NCBI RefSeq assembly: GCF_025273675.1
Contig: NZ_CP045809.1
Coordinates: 1,488,001 to 1,552,000 of the forward strand
Origin: Gordonia pseudamarae
GTDB taxonomy: Bacteria; Actinomycetota; Actinomycetes; Mycobacteriales; Mycobacteriaceae
Length of the DNA stretch: 64,000 bases
Reading direction: 5' to 3'
Positions 8,584 to 20,327 of this stretch are shown here, one piece after another. The stretch's first letter is position 1. Every line of letters starts with the position of its first letter. Under the pieces are notes generated by a model, which saw nothing but the letters and a program-made list of their open reading frames with translations, did not search any database and was not told the DNA's origin. A program made the translations under genes and the position numbers.

Positions 8584-9492
8584 GTGCAGAAGTTTCAGAT
8601 GTTGTTTGTGAGGTTTGTGGGACTGATCTCGATCGGTCTTGTCACCGTCGTGCTCGGCGGTGCGGGTTCGGCCGCGGCAGCACCCGCCGGCACCCCGTCG
8701 CCGCCGGGTTCGGCACTGCCCAAGACCGGCATTCCCGAGCTCGACACCGTGCTCGACAACCTCGCCGGAAACCTCCTGGGGACGGGCCGGAACAAGGTCG
8801 GTCCCAACCAGACCCGGCAGGCGATCGTCGTGACCGCCGCCAAGGCCACCGCCACCACCGGTGAGCTGACCGCGTTCGAACGAGACGACGCCGGCACGTG
8901 GAAGCCGGTCTACGGTCCGATGCTCGCCTATCTCGGTGCACAGGGCATGGGGGAGGCCAAGGACAATGTGCCTCGCACCCCGATGGGTACATACGCCCTC
9001 GATCAGGCATTCGGCCGCAAGGACAATCCGGGCACCGCGATGTCGTACTTCAAGGTGACCGCGCAGGACTGGTGGGATTCGGACATGTCCTCGCCGACCT
9101 ACAACAAGCACGTCCACGCAGAGCGGAGTCCGGGCGGCGACAGCGAGAACCTGTACAACTCGGGTCCGGTGTACGACTACGCCGTCAACATCGCACACAA
9201 CCCGCAGCGGATCCCGGGCAAGGCGTCGGCGATGTTCCTGCACGTCACCGACCACGCACCCACCGAAGGGGGTGTGGCGATCGAGGAAGGATCGATGCGC
9301 GACATCCTGCGCTGGCTTGACCCCGCCAAGAACCCGAAGATCGTGATCGGCGTGAACAAGGGCACGCCGACCGACGAGTCCGCCAACACCCCGGGCACCG
9401 AGACCGTCAGCAGTGAGGGCAACGGATTCGGTGATCTGGTGAACTTCCTGATTTCCTTGATCACCGATCTGGTTCCGGGCAGCAGCACGTAG
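8584..9492 (+). CDS. Secreted L,D-transpeptidase-like (YkuD-family) protein lacking the catalytic cysteine
   Basis: 302 aa from GTG 8584 (in-frame ATG at 8599 also possible). A hydrophobic segment ending in AAAAPAG is a signal peptide, so the protein is exported. The body resembles actinobacterial YkuD-like proteins: VPRTPMGTYAL, AVNIAHNPQ and FLHVTDHAPTEGGVAI. In active relatives the last motif is T-x-G-C-V, with Cys as nucleophile. Here the codon is GGT (Gly), one base from TGT. It may be a non-catalytic cell-wall-binding protein, or there may be a sequencing error. Divergent from the methyltransferase and followed by a strong terminator. Confidence 0.65.
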   Translation: MQKFQMLFVRFVGLISIGLVTVVLGGAGSAAAAPAGTPSPPGSALPKTGIPELDTVLDNLAGNLLGTGRNKVGPNQTRQAIVVTAAKATATTGELTAFERDDAGTWKPVYGPMLAYLGAQGMGEAKDNVPRTPMGTYALDQAFGRKDNPGTAMSYFKVTAQDWWDSDMSSPTYNKHVHAERSPGGDSENLYNSGPVYDYAVNIAHNPQRIPGKASAMFLHVTDHAPTEGGVAIEEGSMRDILRWLDPAKNPKIVIGVNKGTPTDESANTPGTETVSSEGNGFGDLVNFLISLITDLVPGSST

Positions 9493-9506
9493 CCGTCAGG
9501 CATAAG

Positions 9507-9551
9507 AAGCTCCCATCCGCGGTGGTGAATTCACCGTGCGGATGGGAGCTT
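9507..9551. terminator. Bidirectional terminator hairpin
   Basis: AAGCTCCCATCCGC (9507-9520) pairs perfectly with GCGGATGGGAGCTT (9538-9551); the loop contains a further GGTGAATTCACC palindrome. It lies between the convergent transpeptidase-like and fumC genes. Confidence 0.8.
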
Positions 9552-9586
9552 TCGTTGTGGGAACAGCTCAGCGCTGTGGCATCAGC

Positions 9587-10987
<1,401 letters not shown>

Positions 10988-11014
10988 GCTGCTCCGGTCC
11001 TCCGTCGTCGGATA

Positions 11015-11033
11015 TTAGGTTGTCCTTACACCA
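11015..11033. promoter_or_regulatory. IdeR/DtxR-like iron box upstream of fumC
   Basis: TTAGGTTGTCCTTACACCA fits 14 of 19 positions of the recalled IdeR consensus, with TTAGG and CCTTA inner arms. It lies 28 bp upstream of fumC, where it would overlap the promoter. Weak on its own, but it shares the TTAGG-N4-CCTWA core with the site at 8455. Confidence 0.35.
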
Positions 11034-11110
11034 CCGTACTGCGGTGGTGGTTCGGCCCGAACGGCGAGGTCGCCCGATCGAAATATGACACAACTCATAG
11101 CCCTGTCCGG

Positions 11111-11907
11111 ATGGCTGCCGATGGTGTCGCCCGTACGGGTCAAATTCTGTCCGATGGTGTCGCCCGAACGGATCAAATCGTCCCGAATGGTATCGCCCGG
11201 GCGTGGTCCAAGCCCGAAGGTCGGATGTTCAACGGCGACAACTACACTGGGATCAGATACGCCCAGAAGCCGTGTTATGGCACCGATGTGGTCGCACCGG
11301 ACTGGTTCAAGGCACCGAACGGCGACATCTACATAGTGTTCTCGGTCGGCTACTACGGCGAACTGCACGGGCGCCCCGAGAAGGACCGGATGGAACCGTA
11401 CATCGTGAAGGTCAACGAGCTGCGTGTGGCCTGAGTGGGAACGCCAAACGGCAGGCAGATCATATTCGTGCCCGGTGTGGCCCGCAAGATCCACCTCAAT
11501 GTGCCCTCCACAGACCGCATCGACGGCTCGTTCTACGCCGACGGGTCGACGATCTACCTCAACATCAAACGCGACGGGCAGTGCAACGAGATCTGGCGAT
11601 CAGGCAGCGTATACGGACCCTGGAAGCCTGTGCAGGATTGCCTCGTACGCGGCAACGAGGGCCCGAACATGGTGATGTACGGCGGCACCTACTATCTCTA
11701 CACCGATCGGATTGCGCACTGGGAGGGATGGCGGAGACCGGGTGTCGTGGTTCAGAGGGCGCCGTCGCCGTCCGGGCCGTGGTCGGAACCGGAGTGGATC
11801 ACGACCTACGTGCGGGGACCGGAATGCCGATCCCCGCACGTCAGGGCTCGGTTATCAGGTACCACGCGACCGACAACGGCGTCACACCTCCGGTATCGGG
11901 AGACTGA
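11111..11907 (+). pseudogene. Decayed GH43-like five-bladed-propeller glycosidase remnant
   Basis: One frame reads through a glycosidase-like protein broken by TGA at 11432. Before the stop are three 11-residue repeats (DGVARTGQILS, DGVARTDQIVP, NGIARAWSKPE) and DWFKAPNGDIYIVFSVGYY. After it come IDGSFYADGSTIYLNIK and EGPNMVMYGGTYYLYTD, which resemble GH43-family blade motifs. Near 11840 the sense appears to shift to another frame ending VIRYHATDNGVTPPVSGD with a stop at 11907, suggesting a second lesion. No signal peptide or catalytic N-terminal part is visible, so the 5' end is also missing. The glycosidase relationship is inferred from pattern alone. Confidence 0.55.
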
Positions 11908-11919
11908 CCCCCGTCGACC

Positions 11920-11967
11920 CTTGTGCGGTGAATTGGGGCTCGTATTCGACCCGATTCACCGCACAAG
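11920..11967. terminator. Terminator hairpin downstream of class I fumarase
   Basis: CTTGTGCGGTGAAT (11920-11933) pairs perfectly with ATTCACCGCACAAG (11954-11967) around a 20-base loop. It ends 5 bp from the stop of the leftward fumarase. Confidence 0.7.
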
Positions 11968-11971
11968 TGGT

Positions 11972-13669
11972 TCAGCGCTCGCGGGAGCGGATGCGGATTC
12001 CGCCGAGGGGAACACTCACCGCACCACCGGGATCGGTGAAGAAATCATTACCCTTGTCGTCGACGACGATAAATGCCGGGAAGTTCTCGACGTCGATCTT
12101 CCACACCGCCTCCATGCCGAGCTCCGGGTATTCGATGATCTCCTGACTCTTGATACAGTCCAGCGCCAGCCGGGCCGCGGGGCCGCCGATCGACCCGAGA
12201 TAGAAGCCGCCGTGGCCGCTGCAGGCCTCGGTGACCTGCTTGGACCGGTTTCCCTTGGCCAGCATCACCATCGAGCCGCCCGCGGCCTGGAACTGTTCGA
12301 CATAGCTGTCCATCCGCCCGGCGGTGGTGGGCCCGAACGATCCCGAGGCCATACCGTCGGGCGTCTTGGCCGGACCCGCGTAATAGACCGGATGATCGCG
12401 CAGATAGTCGGGCATCGGTTCGCCCGCGTCCAGGCGCTCCTTGATCTTGGCGTGCGCGATGTCGCGGGCCACCACCAGCGGACCGGTCAGCGACAACCGG
12501 GTCTTGACCGGGTACCTGCTGAGTTCGGCGAGAATCTCGGGCATCGGCCGGTTCAGGTCGATCTCGACGACGGCGCCGCCCTCGATCTCCTCCGAGACGC
12601 CCGCATCCGGCATGTACTGGGCCGGGTCGGTTTCGAGTTGTTCGAGGAACACGCCGTCGGCGGTGATCTTGCCGAGCGCCTGCCGGTCGGCCGAACACGA
12701 GACCGCGATGGCCACAGGCAGCGATGCCCCGTGCCGTGGCAGGCGGATCGCACGCACATCGTGGCAGAAGTACTTGCCGCCGAACTGGGCGCCGATCCCG
12801 AACGACTGGGTGAGCGTGAAGATCTGCTCCTCCAGTTCGATGTCGCGGAAGCCGTGGGCCGCCATCGAGCCCTCGGTGGGCAGCGTGTCCAGGTAGTGGG
12901 CCGAAGCGTATTTGGCCGTCTTCAAAGCGAACTCGGCCGACGTGCCGCCGATCACCACCGCCAGATGGTAGGGCGGGCAGGCCGCGGTGCCCAGTGACCG
13001 GATCTTCTGATCCAGGTAGTCGAGGAGCTTGTTGGGGCTCAGGATGGCCTTGGTCTCCTGGAACAGGAATGACTTGTTGGCCGAGCCGCCGCCTTTGGCC
13101 ATGAACAGAAACTTGTACTCCGGGCCCTTCGGTCCCTGCTCGGTGGCGTAGATCTCCACCTGCGCGGGCAGGTTGGTGCCGGTGTTGCGCTCCTCGAACA
13201 TGGTCAGCGGCGCGTTCTGCGAGTACCGCAGGTTCAACGTCGTGTACGCGTCGTAGACGCCGCGCGAAATCCATTCGCCGTCGTCGGCGCCGGTGAGTAC
13301 GCCCTCGGACTTCTTGCCCATCACGATCGCGGTGCCCGTGTCCTGGCACATCGGCAGGACGCCGCCGGCCGAGATGTTCACGTTCTTGAGCAGATCGAGC
13401 GCCACGAACCGGTCGTTGCCCGACGCCTCGGGGTCGTCGATGATCTTGCGCAGCTGGGCCAGGTGCGCCGGCCGCAGGAAGTGGCTGATGTCGTGGATGG
13501 CGGCAGCGGTGAGCTTCTGCAACGCCTCGGGGGCGACCTTCAGGAATGTGCGGCCGTCGACCTCGAACGTCGACACCCCGTCCGTCGTGATCAGACGGTA
13601 CGGGGTGTCGTCAGTGCCGATCGGCAGGAGATCGGAATAGCGGAACTCGGGATCCGGGGCTGTACTCAC
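11972..13669 (-). CDS. fumA: Class I (iron-sulfur) fumarate hydratase
   Basis: 565 aa, the single-chain form with fused alpha and beta regions. Catalyses fumarate/malate hydration with an oxygen-sensitive [4Fe-4S] cluster. N-terminal part has [12 protein letters not shown] with a cluster cysteine and the GGGSANK loop, then [13 protein letters not shown]; the C-terminal beta-like part has [15 protein letters not shown] and KGNRSKQV. It lies between fumC and glpX, so this genome has both iron-dependent and iron-independent fumarases about 1 kb apart. Confidence 0.95.
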   Translation of the reverse strand: MSTAPDPEFRYSDLLPIGTDDTPYRLITTDGVSTFEVDGRTFLKVAPEALQKLTAAAIHDISHFLRPAHLAQLRKIIDDPEASGNDRFVALDLLKNVNISAGGVLPMCQDTGTAIVMGKKSEGVLTGADDGEWISRGVYDAYTTLNLRYSQNAPLTMFEERNTGTNLPAQVEIYATEQGPKGPEYKFLFMAKGGGSANKSFLFQETKAILSPNKLLDYLDQKIRSLGTAACPPYHLAVVIGGTSAEFALKTAKYASAHYLDTLPTEGSMAAHGFRDIELEEQIFTLTQSFGIGAQFGGKYFCHDVRAIRLPRHGASLPVAIAVSCSADRQALGKITADGVFLEQLETDPAQYMPDAGVSEEIEGGAVVEIDLNRPMPEILAELSRYPVKTRLSLTGPLVVARDIAHAKIKERLDAGEPMPDYLRDHPVYYAGPAKTPDGMASGSFGPTTAGRMDSYVEQFQAAGGSMVMLAKGNRSKQVTEACSGHGGFYLGSIGGPAARLALDCIKSQEIIEYPELGMEAVWKIDVENFPAFIVVDDKGNDFFTDPGGAVSVPLGGIRIRSRER

Positions 13670-13745
13670 AGGCCGAATCGTATATTCGCAGGCCGCTGAC
13701 CTGCGAATATGGAAAGGCTACCCTAATCCTCGGGTGGGCGGGATG

Positions 13746-14741
13746 TCAGACGTCGATGCGGGCGTACTCGCGCAGCTTGCTGGTCTGGTGCACGGCCTCG
13801 ATCCGGCGGATGGTGCCGGACTTCGAGCGCATCACCAGCGAACGGGTCGTGGCGCCGTTGCGGCGGTAGGTGACCCCGCGCAGCATGTCGCCGTTGGTGA
13901 CACCGGTGGCGCAGAAGAAGGCGTTCTCGCCGGAGACGAGGATGTCGTTGGTGAGCACCCTGGTGAGGTCGTGACCGGCGTCGAGGGCCTTCTGCCGCTC
14001 GGCCTCATCGCGCGGCCACAGCTTGCCCTGGATCTCGCCGCCCATGCACTTCATGGCGACGGCGGTGATGATGCCCTCGGGGGTGCCGCCCACGCCCATC
14101 AGCATGTCGACGGTGGAGTAGTCACCCGCGGCGGCGATCGCGCCCGCCACGTCGCCGTCGGAGATGAGCCGGATCTTGGCGCCGGCGGCGCGGATCTCGC
14201 TGATCAGGTCGGCGTGCCGCGGACGGTCGAGCACCACCACGGTCAGATCGCCCACGTCGATGCCCTTGGCCCCCGCGACCGACTTGACGTTCCACTCGAC
14301 TGACGCGTCGATATCGATGGCGCCCTTGGCCTCCGGTCCCACGGCGATCTTGTTCATGTAGAACACCGCGGACGGGTCGTACATGGTGCCGCGCTCGCTG
14401 ACCGCGATCACGGCGATCGAGTTGGGACGGCCCTCGGCCATCAGGGTGGTGCCGTCGATCGGGTCGACCGCCACATCGCAGTCCGGACCGTCGCCGTTGC
14501 CCACTTCCTCGCCGTTGTAGAGCATCGGCGCCTCGTCCTTCTCGCCCTCGCCGATCACCACGACGCCGCGCATCGACACCGTCGAGAGCAACTCACGCAT
14601 CGCGTCGACAGCGGCCCCGTCACCGCCGTTCTTGTCTCCACGGCCCACCCAGCGACCGGCGGCCAGCGCCGCGGCTTCGGTGACCCGGACGAGTTCCATG
14701 GCCAGGTTGCGATCGGGAGCCTGATGGGTTGATTCGGACAT
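13746..14741 (-). CDS. glpX: Class II fructose-1,6-bisphosphatase
   Basis: 331 aa. Hydrolyses fructose 1,6-bisphosphate to fructose 6-phosphate for gluconeogenesis. GlpX marks are [17 protein letters not shown] and [15 protein letters not shown] (metal and phosphate site), and [12 protein letters not shown]. The ATG at 14741 is chosen over longer upstream in-frame starts because it begins the family-like [19 protein letters not shown] and has CCTTAGGAGG-type ribosome pairing upstream. Corresponds to Rv1099c. Confidence 0.96.
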   Translation of the reverse strand: MSESTHQAPDRNLAMELVRVTEAAALAAGRWVGRGDKNGGDGAAVDAMRELLSTVSMRGVVVIGEGEKDEAPMLYNGEEVGNGDGPDCDVAVDPIDGTTLMAEGRPNSIAVIAVSERGTMYDPSAVFYMNKIAVGPEAKGAIDIDASVEWNVKSVAGAKGIDVGDLTVVVLDRPRHADLISEIRAAGAKIRLISDGDVAGAIAAAGDYSTVDMLMGVGGTPEGIITAVAMKCMGGEIQGKLWPRDEAERQKALDAGHDLTRVLTNDILVSGENAFFCATGVTNGDMLRGVTYRRNGATTRSLVMRSKSGTIRRIEAVHQTSKLREYARIDV

Positions 14742-14952
14742 GAAAGTCGGCCTCCTAAGGCGAGCGGGGGAACGTGCCGGCATTGCGTAGTACTCCCATC
14801 CTCGCACGTCACACGCGCCCGACGACATCGTGGGTGGGACGCCGCACCCGGCCCGTGCGCGGCTCCCGGCAGGGTCGCGGTATAGATTCTGACCGGAGTC
14901 ACCGCACACACATCCGGTCGTCACCATCACAGACTGTTGCGAAGGAGAGCCC

Positions 14953-16032
14953 ATGGCCTCGGTCACATTCGACGGTGCCACCTGCCTGTTCCGGGGGTCG
15001 GATACACCCGCGGTGGACTCGTTGAGCCTGGAGATCGCCGATGGCGAGTTCCTTGTGCTCGTCGGTCCGTCCGGATGCGGTAAGTCGACGTCGCTGCGGA
15101 TGCTGGCAGGGCTGGAAGAGGTGTCGAGCGGGCGGATCCTGATCGGCGACACCGATGTCACCGGCCTCGAACCGAAGGACCGGGACATCGCGATGGTGTT
15201 CCAGAACTATGCGCTGTACCCGCACATGTCGGTGGCCGAGAACATGGGTTTCCCGCTCAGGATGGCCGGCATGGCCAAGCCCGACATTCAGAAGAAGGTG
15301 GCCGCCGTCGCCGAGATGCTCGATCTGACGCCGTATCTGGACCGCAAGCCGAAGGCACTCTCGGGCGGCCAGCGCCAGCGGGTCGCGATGGGCCGGTCGA
15401 TCGTGCGTGAACCGCAGGTGTTCTGCATGGACGAGCCGCTGTCGAACCTCGACGCCAAACTCCGCGTGCAGACCCGCACCCAGATCGCGCAGTTGCAGCG
15501 CCGGCTGGCGGTGACCACCGTGTACGTCACCCACGACCAGGTGGAGGCGATGACGATGGGCGATCGCGTCGCGGTACTGGACAAGGGTGTGCTGCAACAG
15601 TGCGCCGGCCCGCGAGATCTGTACGCCAAGCCCGAGAACCTGTTCGTCGCCGGCTTCATCGGATCACCGGCGATGAATCTGTTCACCGTGCCGGTGGGAA
15701 TCGGCGGAATCGAACTGGGTGGCATCCGTATCCCGCCGCCGTCGGCGGCCAACCTCGACGCGGACGAGGTCGTGGTGGGGGTGCGGCCCGAGGATCTGGC
15801 CATCGTCGACGACCGGTCCGTGCCGCAGTCACTGCCCGTCGACGTGGACGTCGTGGAGGAACTCGGCTCCGATGCTTTCCTGTACGGGCGTACGGAGTTG
15901 TTCGGTGACGAGGTCTCGCTCGTGGCGCGCGCGGACTGGCGTTACCCGCCGCACAAGGGCGACCGGCTGAGCCTGGCATTCGACGTCTCCCGGGTGCACT
16001 TGTTCTCGACGATCACCGGTAGGCGGTTGTAA
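14953..16032 (+). CDS. Sugar ABC transporter ATP-binding subunit (MalK/SugC/UgpC type)
   Basis: 359 aa. Energises uptake of a di- or oligosaccharide. Walker [16 protein letters not shown]-loop [13 protein letters not shown], signature [14 protein letters not shown], Walker [16 protein letters not shown] and the switch His in [14 protein letters not shown] are all intact; the C-terminal third is the MalK-like regulatory domain. ATG 14953 follows GAAGGAGA. First gene of a four-gene importer (ATPase, lipoprotein, two permeases). TATAGAT at 14881 could be its -10. Confidence 0.92.
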   Translation: MASVTFDGATCLFRGSDTPAVDSLSLEIADGEFLVLVGPSGCGKSTSLRMLAGLEEVSSGRILIGDTDVTGLEPKDRDIAMVFQNYALYPHMSVAENMGFPLRMAGMAKPDIQKKVAAVAEMLDLTPYLDRKPKALSGGQRQRVAMGRSIVREPQVFCMDEPLSNLDAKLRVQTRTQIAQLQRRLAVTTVYVTHDQVEAMTMGDRVAVLDKGVLQQCAGPRDLYAKPENLFVAGFIGSPAMNLFTVPVGIGGIELGGIRIPPPSAANLDADEVVVGVRPEDLAIVDDRSVPQSLPVDVDVVEELGSDAFLYGRTELFGDEVSLVARADWRYPPHKGDRLSLAFDVSRVHLFSTITGRRL

Positions 16033-16148
16033 GCCACATCACCCTGCCGATGTGATACTTTGCCTGAGTTTGGTGTGACCGGCGACGCACGAGGCGCACT
16101 AGGCGGGGCGGCAACATTTTCTCGACCAGACCTGTGAACAGGAGAACT

Positions 16149-17432
16149 ATGAGTACCAGGACCCGGTTTGGACGCGGCAGTCAATTGGCCGTCGCGCTTT
16201 CGGTGGCGTCGGCTCTCGTCCTCTCGGCATGTTCGGACGACGGCGACAGCGCCGACGACGCGGCCGGCAAGAACCTCGACGGTCGCGGCGCCATCTCGTT
16301 CGCCATGGGCAAGAACGACCTCGACCTGATCCGTCCGGTGGTCGACTCGTGGAACAAGGAACACGCGGACGAGAAGGTGACGATCGTCGAACTCCCCGGT
16401 GAGGCCGACGACCAGCGCTCCCGTCTGGTTCAATCCCTGCAGGCCAAGAACGACGAGTTCGACGTGATGGCACTGGACGTCACCTGGACGGCGGAGTTCG
16501 CAGCCAACGGCTGGCTCGAACCGCTCACCGGTGACCTGGCCATCGACACCGCGCCGCTGCTGCCGGCCACCGTCGAGAGTGCCACCTACCGTGACGTGCT
16601 GTACGCGGGCCCGCAGAACACCAACGCGCAGTTGCTGTACTACCGCACGGACGTCGTGGGCAACAAGGCCCCCGAGAACTGGGCGGCGCTGGTCGACAGC
16701 TGCGACAAAGCCAAGGATAAGAACGTCGACTGCCTGGTCACCCAGCTCAAGCAGTACGAGGGCCTCACCGTCAACGCCACCCAGGCCATCCACTCGTGGG
16801 GCGGTCAGGTCGTCGGTTCCGACGGCAAGACCCCGGAGGTCAACTCCACCAAGGCGAAGGAGGGCCTGTCGGCGCTCGTGGACGCCTACAAGGACGGTGT
16901 GATCCCCAAGAAGGCCACCGGGTTCACCGAGGAGGAGACCAACCTGTCCTTCGTCGGCGGCGAGTCGGCCTACGCCTACAACTGGCCGTATATGTACACC
17001 AACGCCGGCGATGCCGAGTCGAAGGTGAAGGGCAAGTTCGGTGTCGCGGCCATCGTCGGCCCCGACGGCGCGGGAGCCTCCACGCTCGGCGGCTACAACG
17101 ACGGCATCAACGTCTTCTCCAAGAACAAGGCCACCGCGGTCGACTTCATCAAGTACATCCAGAACGCGGACAACCAGAAGGCATTCGCCGAGGCCTCGTT
17201 CCCGCCGGTGCTGGCGTCCATCTACGACGACACGTCCCTGGTCAAGGAATTCCCGTACCTGCCCGCGCTCAAGGACGCCCTCGAGAACGCCAAGCCGCGC
17301 CCGGTCACCCCGTACTACAACGGTGTGAGCAAGGCGATCCAGGACAACGTCTACGCCGCGCTGAACGGATCCAAGACCGTCGACCAGGCCGCCGCCGACA
17401 TCGACGAGGCGATCAAGGTCGCGACCAAGTGA
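16149..17432 (+). CDS. Sugar-binding lipoprotein of ABC importer, LpqY/TusE-like
   Basis: 427 aa. Lipoprotein signal peptide with lipobox VLSAC (Cys28), so it is anchored outside the membrane and delivers solute to the permeases. DVMALDVTWTAEFAANGWL and the YAGPQNTNAQLLYYR segment closely follow the pattern of M. tuberculosis LpqY, the trehalose-binding protein; trehalose or a maltose-type sugar is therefore the best inference. ATG 16149 is preferred over GTG 16134 because AGGAG lies 4 bp upstream. Confidence 0.85.
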   Translation: MSTRTRFGRGSQLAVALSVASALVLSACSDDGDSADDAAGKNLDGRGAISFAMGKNDLDLIRPVVDSWNKEHADEKVTIVELPGEADDQRSRLVQSLQAKNDEFDVMALDVTWTAEFAANGWLEPLTGDLAIDTAPLLPATVESATYRDVLYAGPQNTNAQLLYYRTDVVGNKAPENWAALVDSCDKAKDKNVDCLVTQLKQYEGLTVNATQAIHSWGGQVVGSDGKTPEVNSTKAKEGLSALVDAYKDGVIPKKATGFTEEETNLSFVGGESAYAYNWPYMYTNAGDAESKVKGKFGVAAIVGPDGAGASTLGGYNDGINVFSKNKATAVDFIKYIQNADNQKAFAEASFPPVLASIYDDTSLVKEFPYLPALKDALENAKPRPVTPYYNGVSKAIQDNVYAALNGSKTVDQAAADIDEAIKVATK

Positions 17433-17475
17433 CCGATTCGGTCTCGCTCGGTCACGTCCGGCCCGACCGGACGTG

Positions 17476-18438
17476 ATGGAGTCGCTCACCAAGCGCACGC
17501 AGGGCCGGGATCTCCGGGCGTTCTGGCTGCTGGCACCCACCATGGTGGTGCTGGCGGTGGTCATCGCCTACCCGGTCCTGCGTGCGGTCTATCTGTCGTT
17601 CCAGGCCGACGCCGGACTGAACGAGGCCACCGGACGTTTCGAGTCCGGCGGCTTCGCCGGGTTCAAGCACTACCTGATGTGGCTGACCGGTGACTGCGGA
17701 ACCGGCGCCGGAAGCTGCCCCGACGGCAACCTCGGCAGCGACTTCTGGCAGGCGGTGGCCATCACCTTCTTCTTCGCCGTCACCACCGTCGCCATCGAGG
17801 TGCTGCTGGGACTGTGGATGGCCACGGTGATGAACCGGACCTTCGTCGGCCGATCGTTTCTGCGGGCCAGTGTGCTGATCCCGTGGGCGATCCCGACCGC
17901 GGTCACCGCGAAACTGTGGTTCTTCATCTTCGCCGACAACGGTATCGCCAACAAGATGCTCGGCACCGACATCGCCTGGACCACCGACCCGTGGGCGTCG
18001 CGGTTCGCGGTGATCATCGCCGACGTGTGGAAGACGACGCCCTTCATGGCGCTGCTCATTCTCGCCGGGCTGCAACTGATTCCGTCCGACGTGTACGAGG
18101 CCGCCCGTGTCGACGGGGCATCGAAGTGGAAGCAGTTCGTGCACATCACGCTGCCGCTGGTGAAGCCGGCACTGATGGTGGCGGTGCTCTTCCGTACCCT
18201 CGACGTACTGCGGATGTACGACCTGCCGGCCATCCTGTCGGGCACGAGCGGTGCCACCCCGACCAGTACGGTCTCCATTCTGGTGGTGGCCGAAATGCGC
18301 AACAGCAACTTCAACAGCGCCTCGGCCTTGTCGACGCTGGTGTTTCTGATGATCTTCGCGGTTGCCTTCCTGATGGTGAAGTTCTTGGGTGCCAACGTGG
18401 TTCGCACTCAAGAAGAGCAGCGAAAGGGAGTCCGATGA
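17476..18438 (+). CDS. Sugar ABC transporter permease (MalF/SugA type)
   Basis: 320 aa, six predicted membrane helices starting with FWLLAPTMVVLAVVIAYPVL. The cytoplasmic EAA loop, EAARVDGASKWKQFVHITLP, contacts the ATPase. A roughly 30-residue extracytoplasmic insert with two cysteines (about residues 74-81) follows the first helix. GTG 17473 is one codon upstream in frame. Overlaps the next permease by 4 bp (ATGA). Confidence 0.9.
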   Translation: MESLTKRTQGRDLRAFWLLAPTMVVLAVVIAYPVLRAVYLSFQADAGLNEATGRFESGGFAGFKHYLMWLTGDCGTGAGSCPDGNLGSDFWQAVAITFFFAVTTVAIEVLLGLWMATVMNRTFVGRSFLRASVLIPWAIPTAVTAKLWFFIFADNGIANKMLGTDIAWTTDPWASRFAVIIADVWKTTPFMALLILAGLQLIPSDVYEAARVDGASKWKQFVHITLPLVKPALMVAVLFRTLDVLRMYDLPAILSGTSGATPTSTVSILVVAEMRNSNFNSASALSTLVFLMIFAVAFLMVKFLGANVVRTQEEQRKGVR

Positions 18439-19319
18439 CGGCCGCGACGGCCACGCCGAGGGTGTCGAACGCGCACGCGCGCAACCGGCGCAAGGCATTC
18501 GCGTCGCTCCGCACATATGGCGGGGTGGCGCTGATCCTGGTGTGGGGACTGGCGCCGTTCTACTGGATGGTCATCACGGCCTTCCGCGATGTCAAGCACA
18601 CCTTTGACACCACGTGGTGGCCCACGCATGTCACGTTCCAGAACTTCCGGGACGCGTTGTCGACCGACAAGGGCAACGACTTTCTCGGCTCCATCGTCAA
18701 CAGCCTCCTGATCGGAGCTGTCACCACGGCGGTCGCGCTGACCCTTGGCATTTTCGCCTCCTACGCGCTGGCACGGGTCGAGTTCCGCGGCAAATATGTG
18801 GTCAGCGGCATCGTCCTGGCGGCGTCGATGTTTCCGGGTGTCGCGCTCATCACGCCGATGTTCCAGTTGTTCGGCGACCTGAACTGGATCGGTAGCTATC
18901 AGGCCCTGATCATCCCGAACATCTCCTTCGTGCTGCCGCTCACCGTGTACACACTCACCTCGTTCATGAACGACATGCCGTGGGAACTGGAGGAGGCCGC
19001 CCGCATCGACGGCGCCACGCGCGCGCAGGCGTTCCGGCTGATCGTGCTGCCACTTGCCGCACCCGCCCTGTTCACCACCGCCATCCTGGCCTTCATCGCC
19101 ACCTGGAACGAGTTCATGCTCTCCAGCCAGCTGTCGACACGCGACACCGAACCGGTGACGGTGGCCATCGCCCGCTTCTCGGGGGAGAACTCGTTCACCC
19201 AGCCGTACACCGCGATCATGGCGGCGGGCACCATCGTGACGGTGCCGCTGGTGATCATGGTGCTGGTGTTCCAGCGCCGGATCGTTTCGGGTCTGACCGC
19301 CGGCGGAGTCAAGTCCTAG
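18435..19319 (+). CDS. Sugar ABC transporter permease (MalG/SugB type)
   Basis: 294 aa. Six membrane helices, EAA loop EEAARIDGATRAQAFRLIVL, N-terminal WGLAPFYWMVITAFRD typical of MalG-like subunits. Start ATG overlaps the upstream stop. Its last codons and stop lie inside a 56-bp tandem duplication. Confidence 0.92.
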   Translation: MTAATATPRVSNAHARNRRKAFASLRTYGGVALILVWGLAPFYWMVITAFRDVKHTFDTTWWPTHVTFQNFRDALSTDKGNDFLGSIVNSLLIGAVTTAVALTLGIFASYALARVEFRGKYVVSGIVLAASMFPGVALITPMFQLFGDLNWIGSYQALIIPNISFVLPLTVYTLTSFMNDMPWELEEAARIDGATRAQAFRLIVLPLAAPALFTTAILAFIATWNEFMLSSQLSTRDTEPVTVAIARFSGENSFTQPYTAIMAAGTIVTVPLVIMVLVFQRRIVSGLTAGGVKS

Positions 19320-19408
19320 TTCCGATACGGATCCGGCTGTCGGTCGTGTCGGCCGCCGGCGGAGTCAAGTCCTAGTTCCGATACGGATCCGGCTGTCGGT
19401 CGTGTCGG
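19297..19408 (+). repeat. 56-bp perfect tandem duplication over the permease stop codon
   Basis: Copy one 19297-19352, copy two 19353-19408, identical, with a decayed third start (CCGCCGGCCGCGTGAAGTC) from 19409. Each copy contains the permease's final codons GGCGGAGTCAAGTCCTAG, so the gene's 3' end is repeated as non-coding DNA. Confidence 0.9.
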
Positions 19409-19457
19409 CCGCCGGCCGCGTGAAGTCGTGATTTCGGGCTGAGCCGAGTGCCGGTTT

Positions 19458-20042
19458 ATGTTGGTGGTCATGGCCACCGGTAAACCACGCATCCTGCAGG
19501 ACGGGCGGGACATGATCTGGACCGTCCTCGCGCTGCTGGCGTTGTGCATGTTCGTGCTGTTCGCGTCGGGCAACTGGACGTTCGGTCTCAAGGCCGGTGC
19601 CGGTGACGACAAGGTTCCCGCCTTCGACGTCTCGGCCGCCCTGGCCGCCGACGCCCGGTCGATGCCGTTCCCGGTCCGGCGCCCGGCCACCCCCGAAGGC
19701 TGGAAACCCAATTCGGGCTCCACGCAGATGGTCGGCGGCAAGGTGTCGAGCAACGTCGGCTGGATCAGCACCAAGGGCGCCTACGTGCAGTTGACCCAGA
19801 CCGATGCCACCGAGGATGAGCTCGTGGCCAATCTGGGCGGGTATGACGCGCGGGGCGCCGGCAGACAGGACGCGGGCGGTCAGTCCTGGGTGGTCTACGA
19901 AGGTGAGAAGGGGAACACGTTCTGGATCGCCGATCTCGGCGATGTGCGTATCGGCGTGCGATCTCAGGGCCCCGACGCCGACATCCGGACCATCGCGGAG
20001 GCGGTGATCGCGCAGCAGCCGCTGGCCGCGTCGACCCGCTAG
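19458..20042 (+). CDS. DUF4245 family membrane-anchored protein
   Basis: 194 aa. One N-terminal membrane helix ([18 protein letters not shown]) followed by an exported-side domain beginning [17 protein letters not shown], typical of DUF4245. Function unknown. An in-frame ATG at 19470 is an alternative start. Order before xseB/xseA matches the Rv1100 region. The stop codon at 20040-20042 overlaps the convergent xseB stop on the other strand. Confidence 0.8.
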   Translation: MLVVMATGKPRILQDGRDMIWTVLALLALCMFVLFASGNWTFGLKAGAGDDKVPAFDVSAALAADARSMPFPVRRPATPEGWKPNSGSTQMVGGKVSSNVGWISTKGAYVQLTQTDATEDELVANLGGYDARGAGRQDAGGQSWVVYEGEKGNTFWIADLGDVRIGVRSQGPDADIRTIAEAVIAQQPLAASTR

Positions 20043-20275
20043 CTGTCGTGACCTGACAGCCGGTTGTCCGGGTCCAGCACCTTCTCGATGCGTTCGCGCG
20101 CTCCGGCGAGATGTTCCTCGCAGCGGCAAGCCAGCGCTTCGCCGCGTTCCCACAGGGCCAATGAGGCGTCGAGGTCGATTCCGCCGCGTTCGAGCAGGGT
20201 GACCACCTCGATGAGTTCGTCACGGGCGGCCTCGTAGCCGAGTTCGTCCACCGGGGTGCGCTTGTCCTGGGTCAC
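20039..20275 (-). CDS. xseB: Exodeoxyribonuclease VII small subunit
   Basis: 78 aa. Small helical-hairpin subunit that assembles in many copies on XseA to make the single-strand exonuclease ExoVII. Sequence [24 protein letters not shown] then a W-E-R-G-E segment is the family pattern. Start is GTG 20275; the frame stays open upstream through a Pro-Asp repeat that is not part of the family. Separated by 52 bp from the end of xseA. Confidence 0.93.
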   Translation of the reverse strand: MTQDKRTPVDELGYEAARDELIEVVTLLERGGIDLDASLALWERGEALACRCEEHLAGARERIEKVLDPDNRLSGHDS

Positions 20276-20327
20276 TGCTCTCTCTTGCTCCGGGTTGTCG
20301 TGGTCGGGGTCGTCAGGGTTGGGGTCG

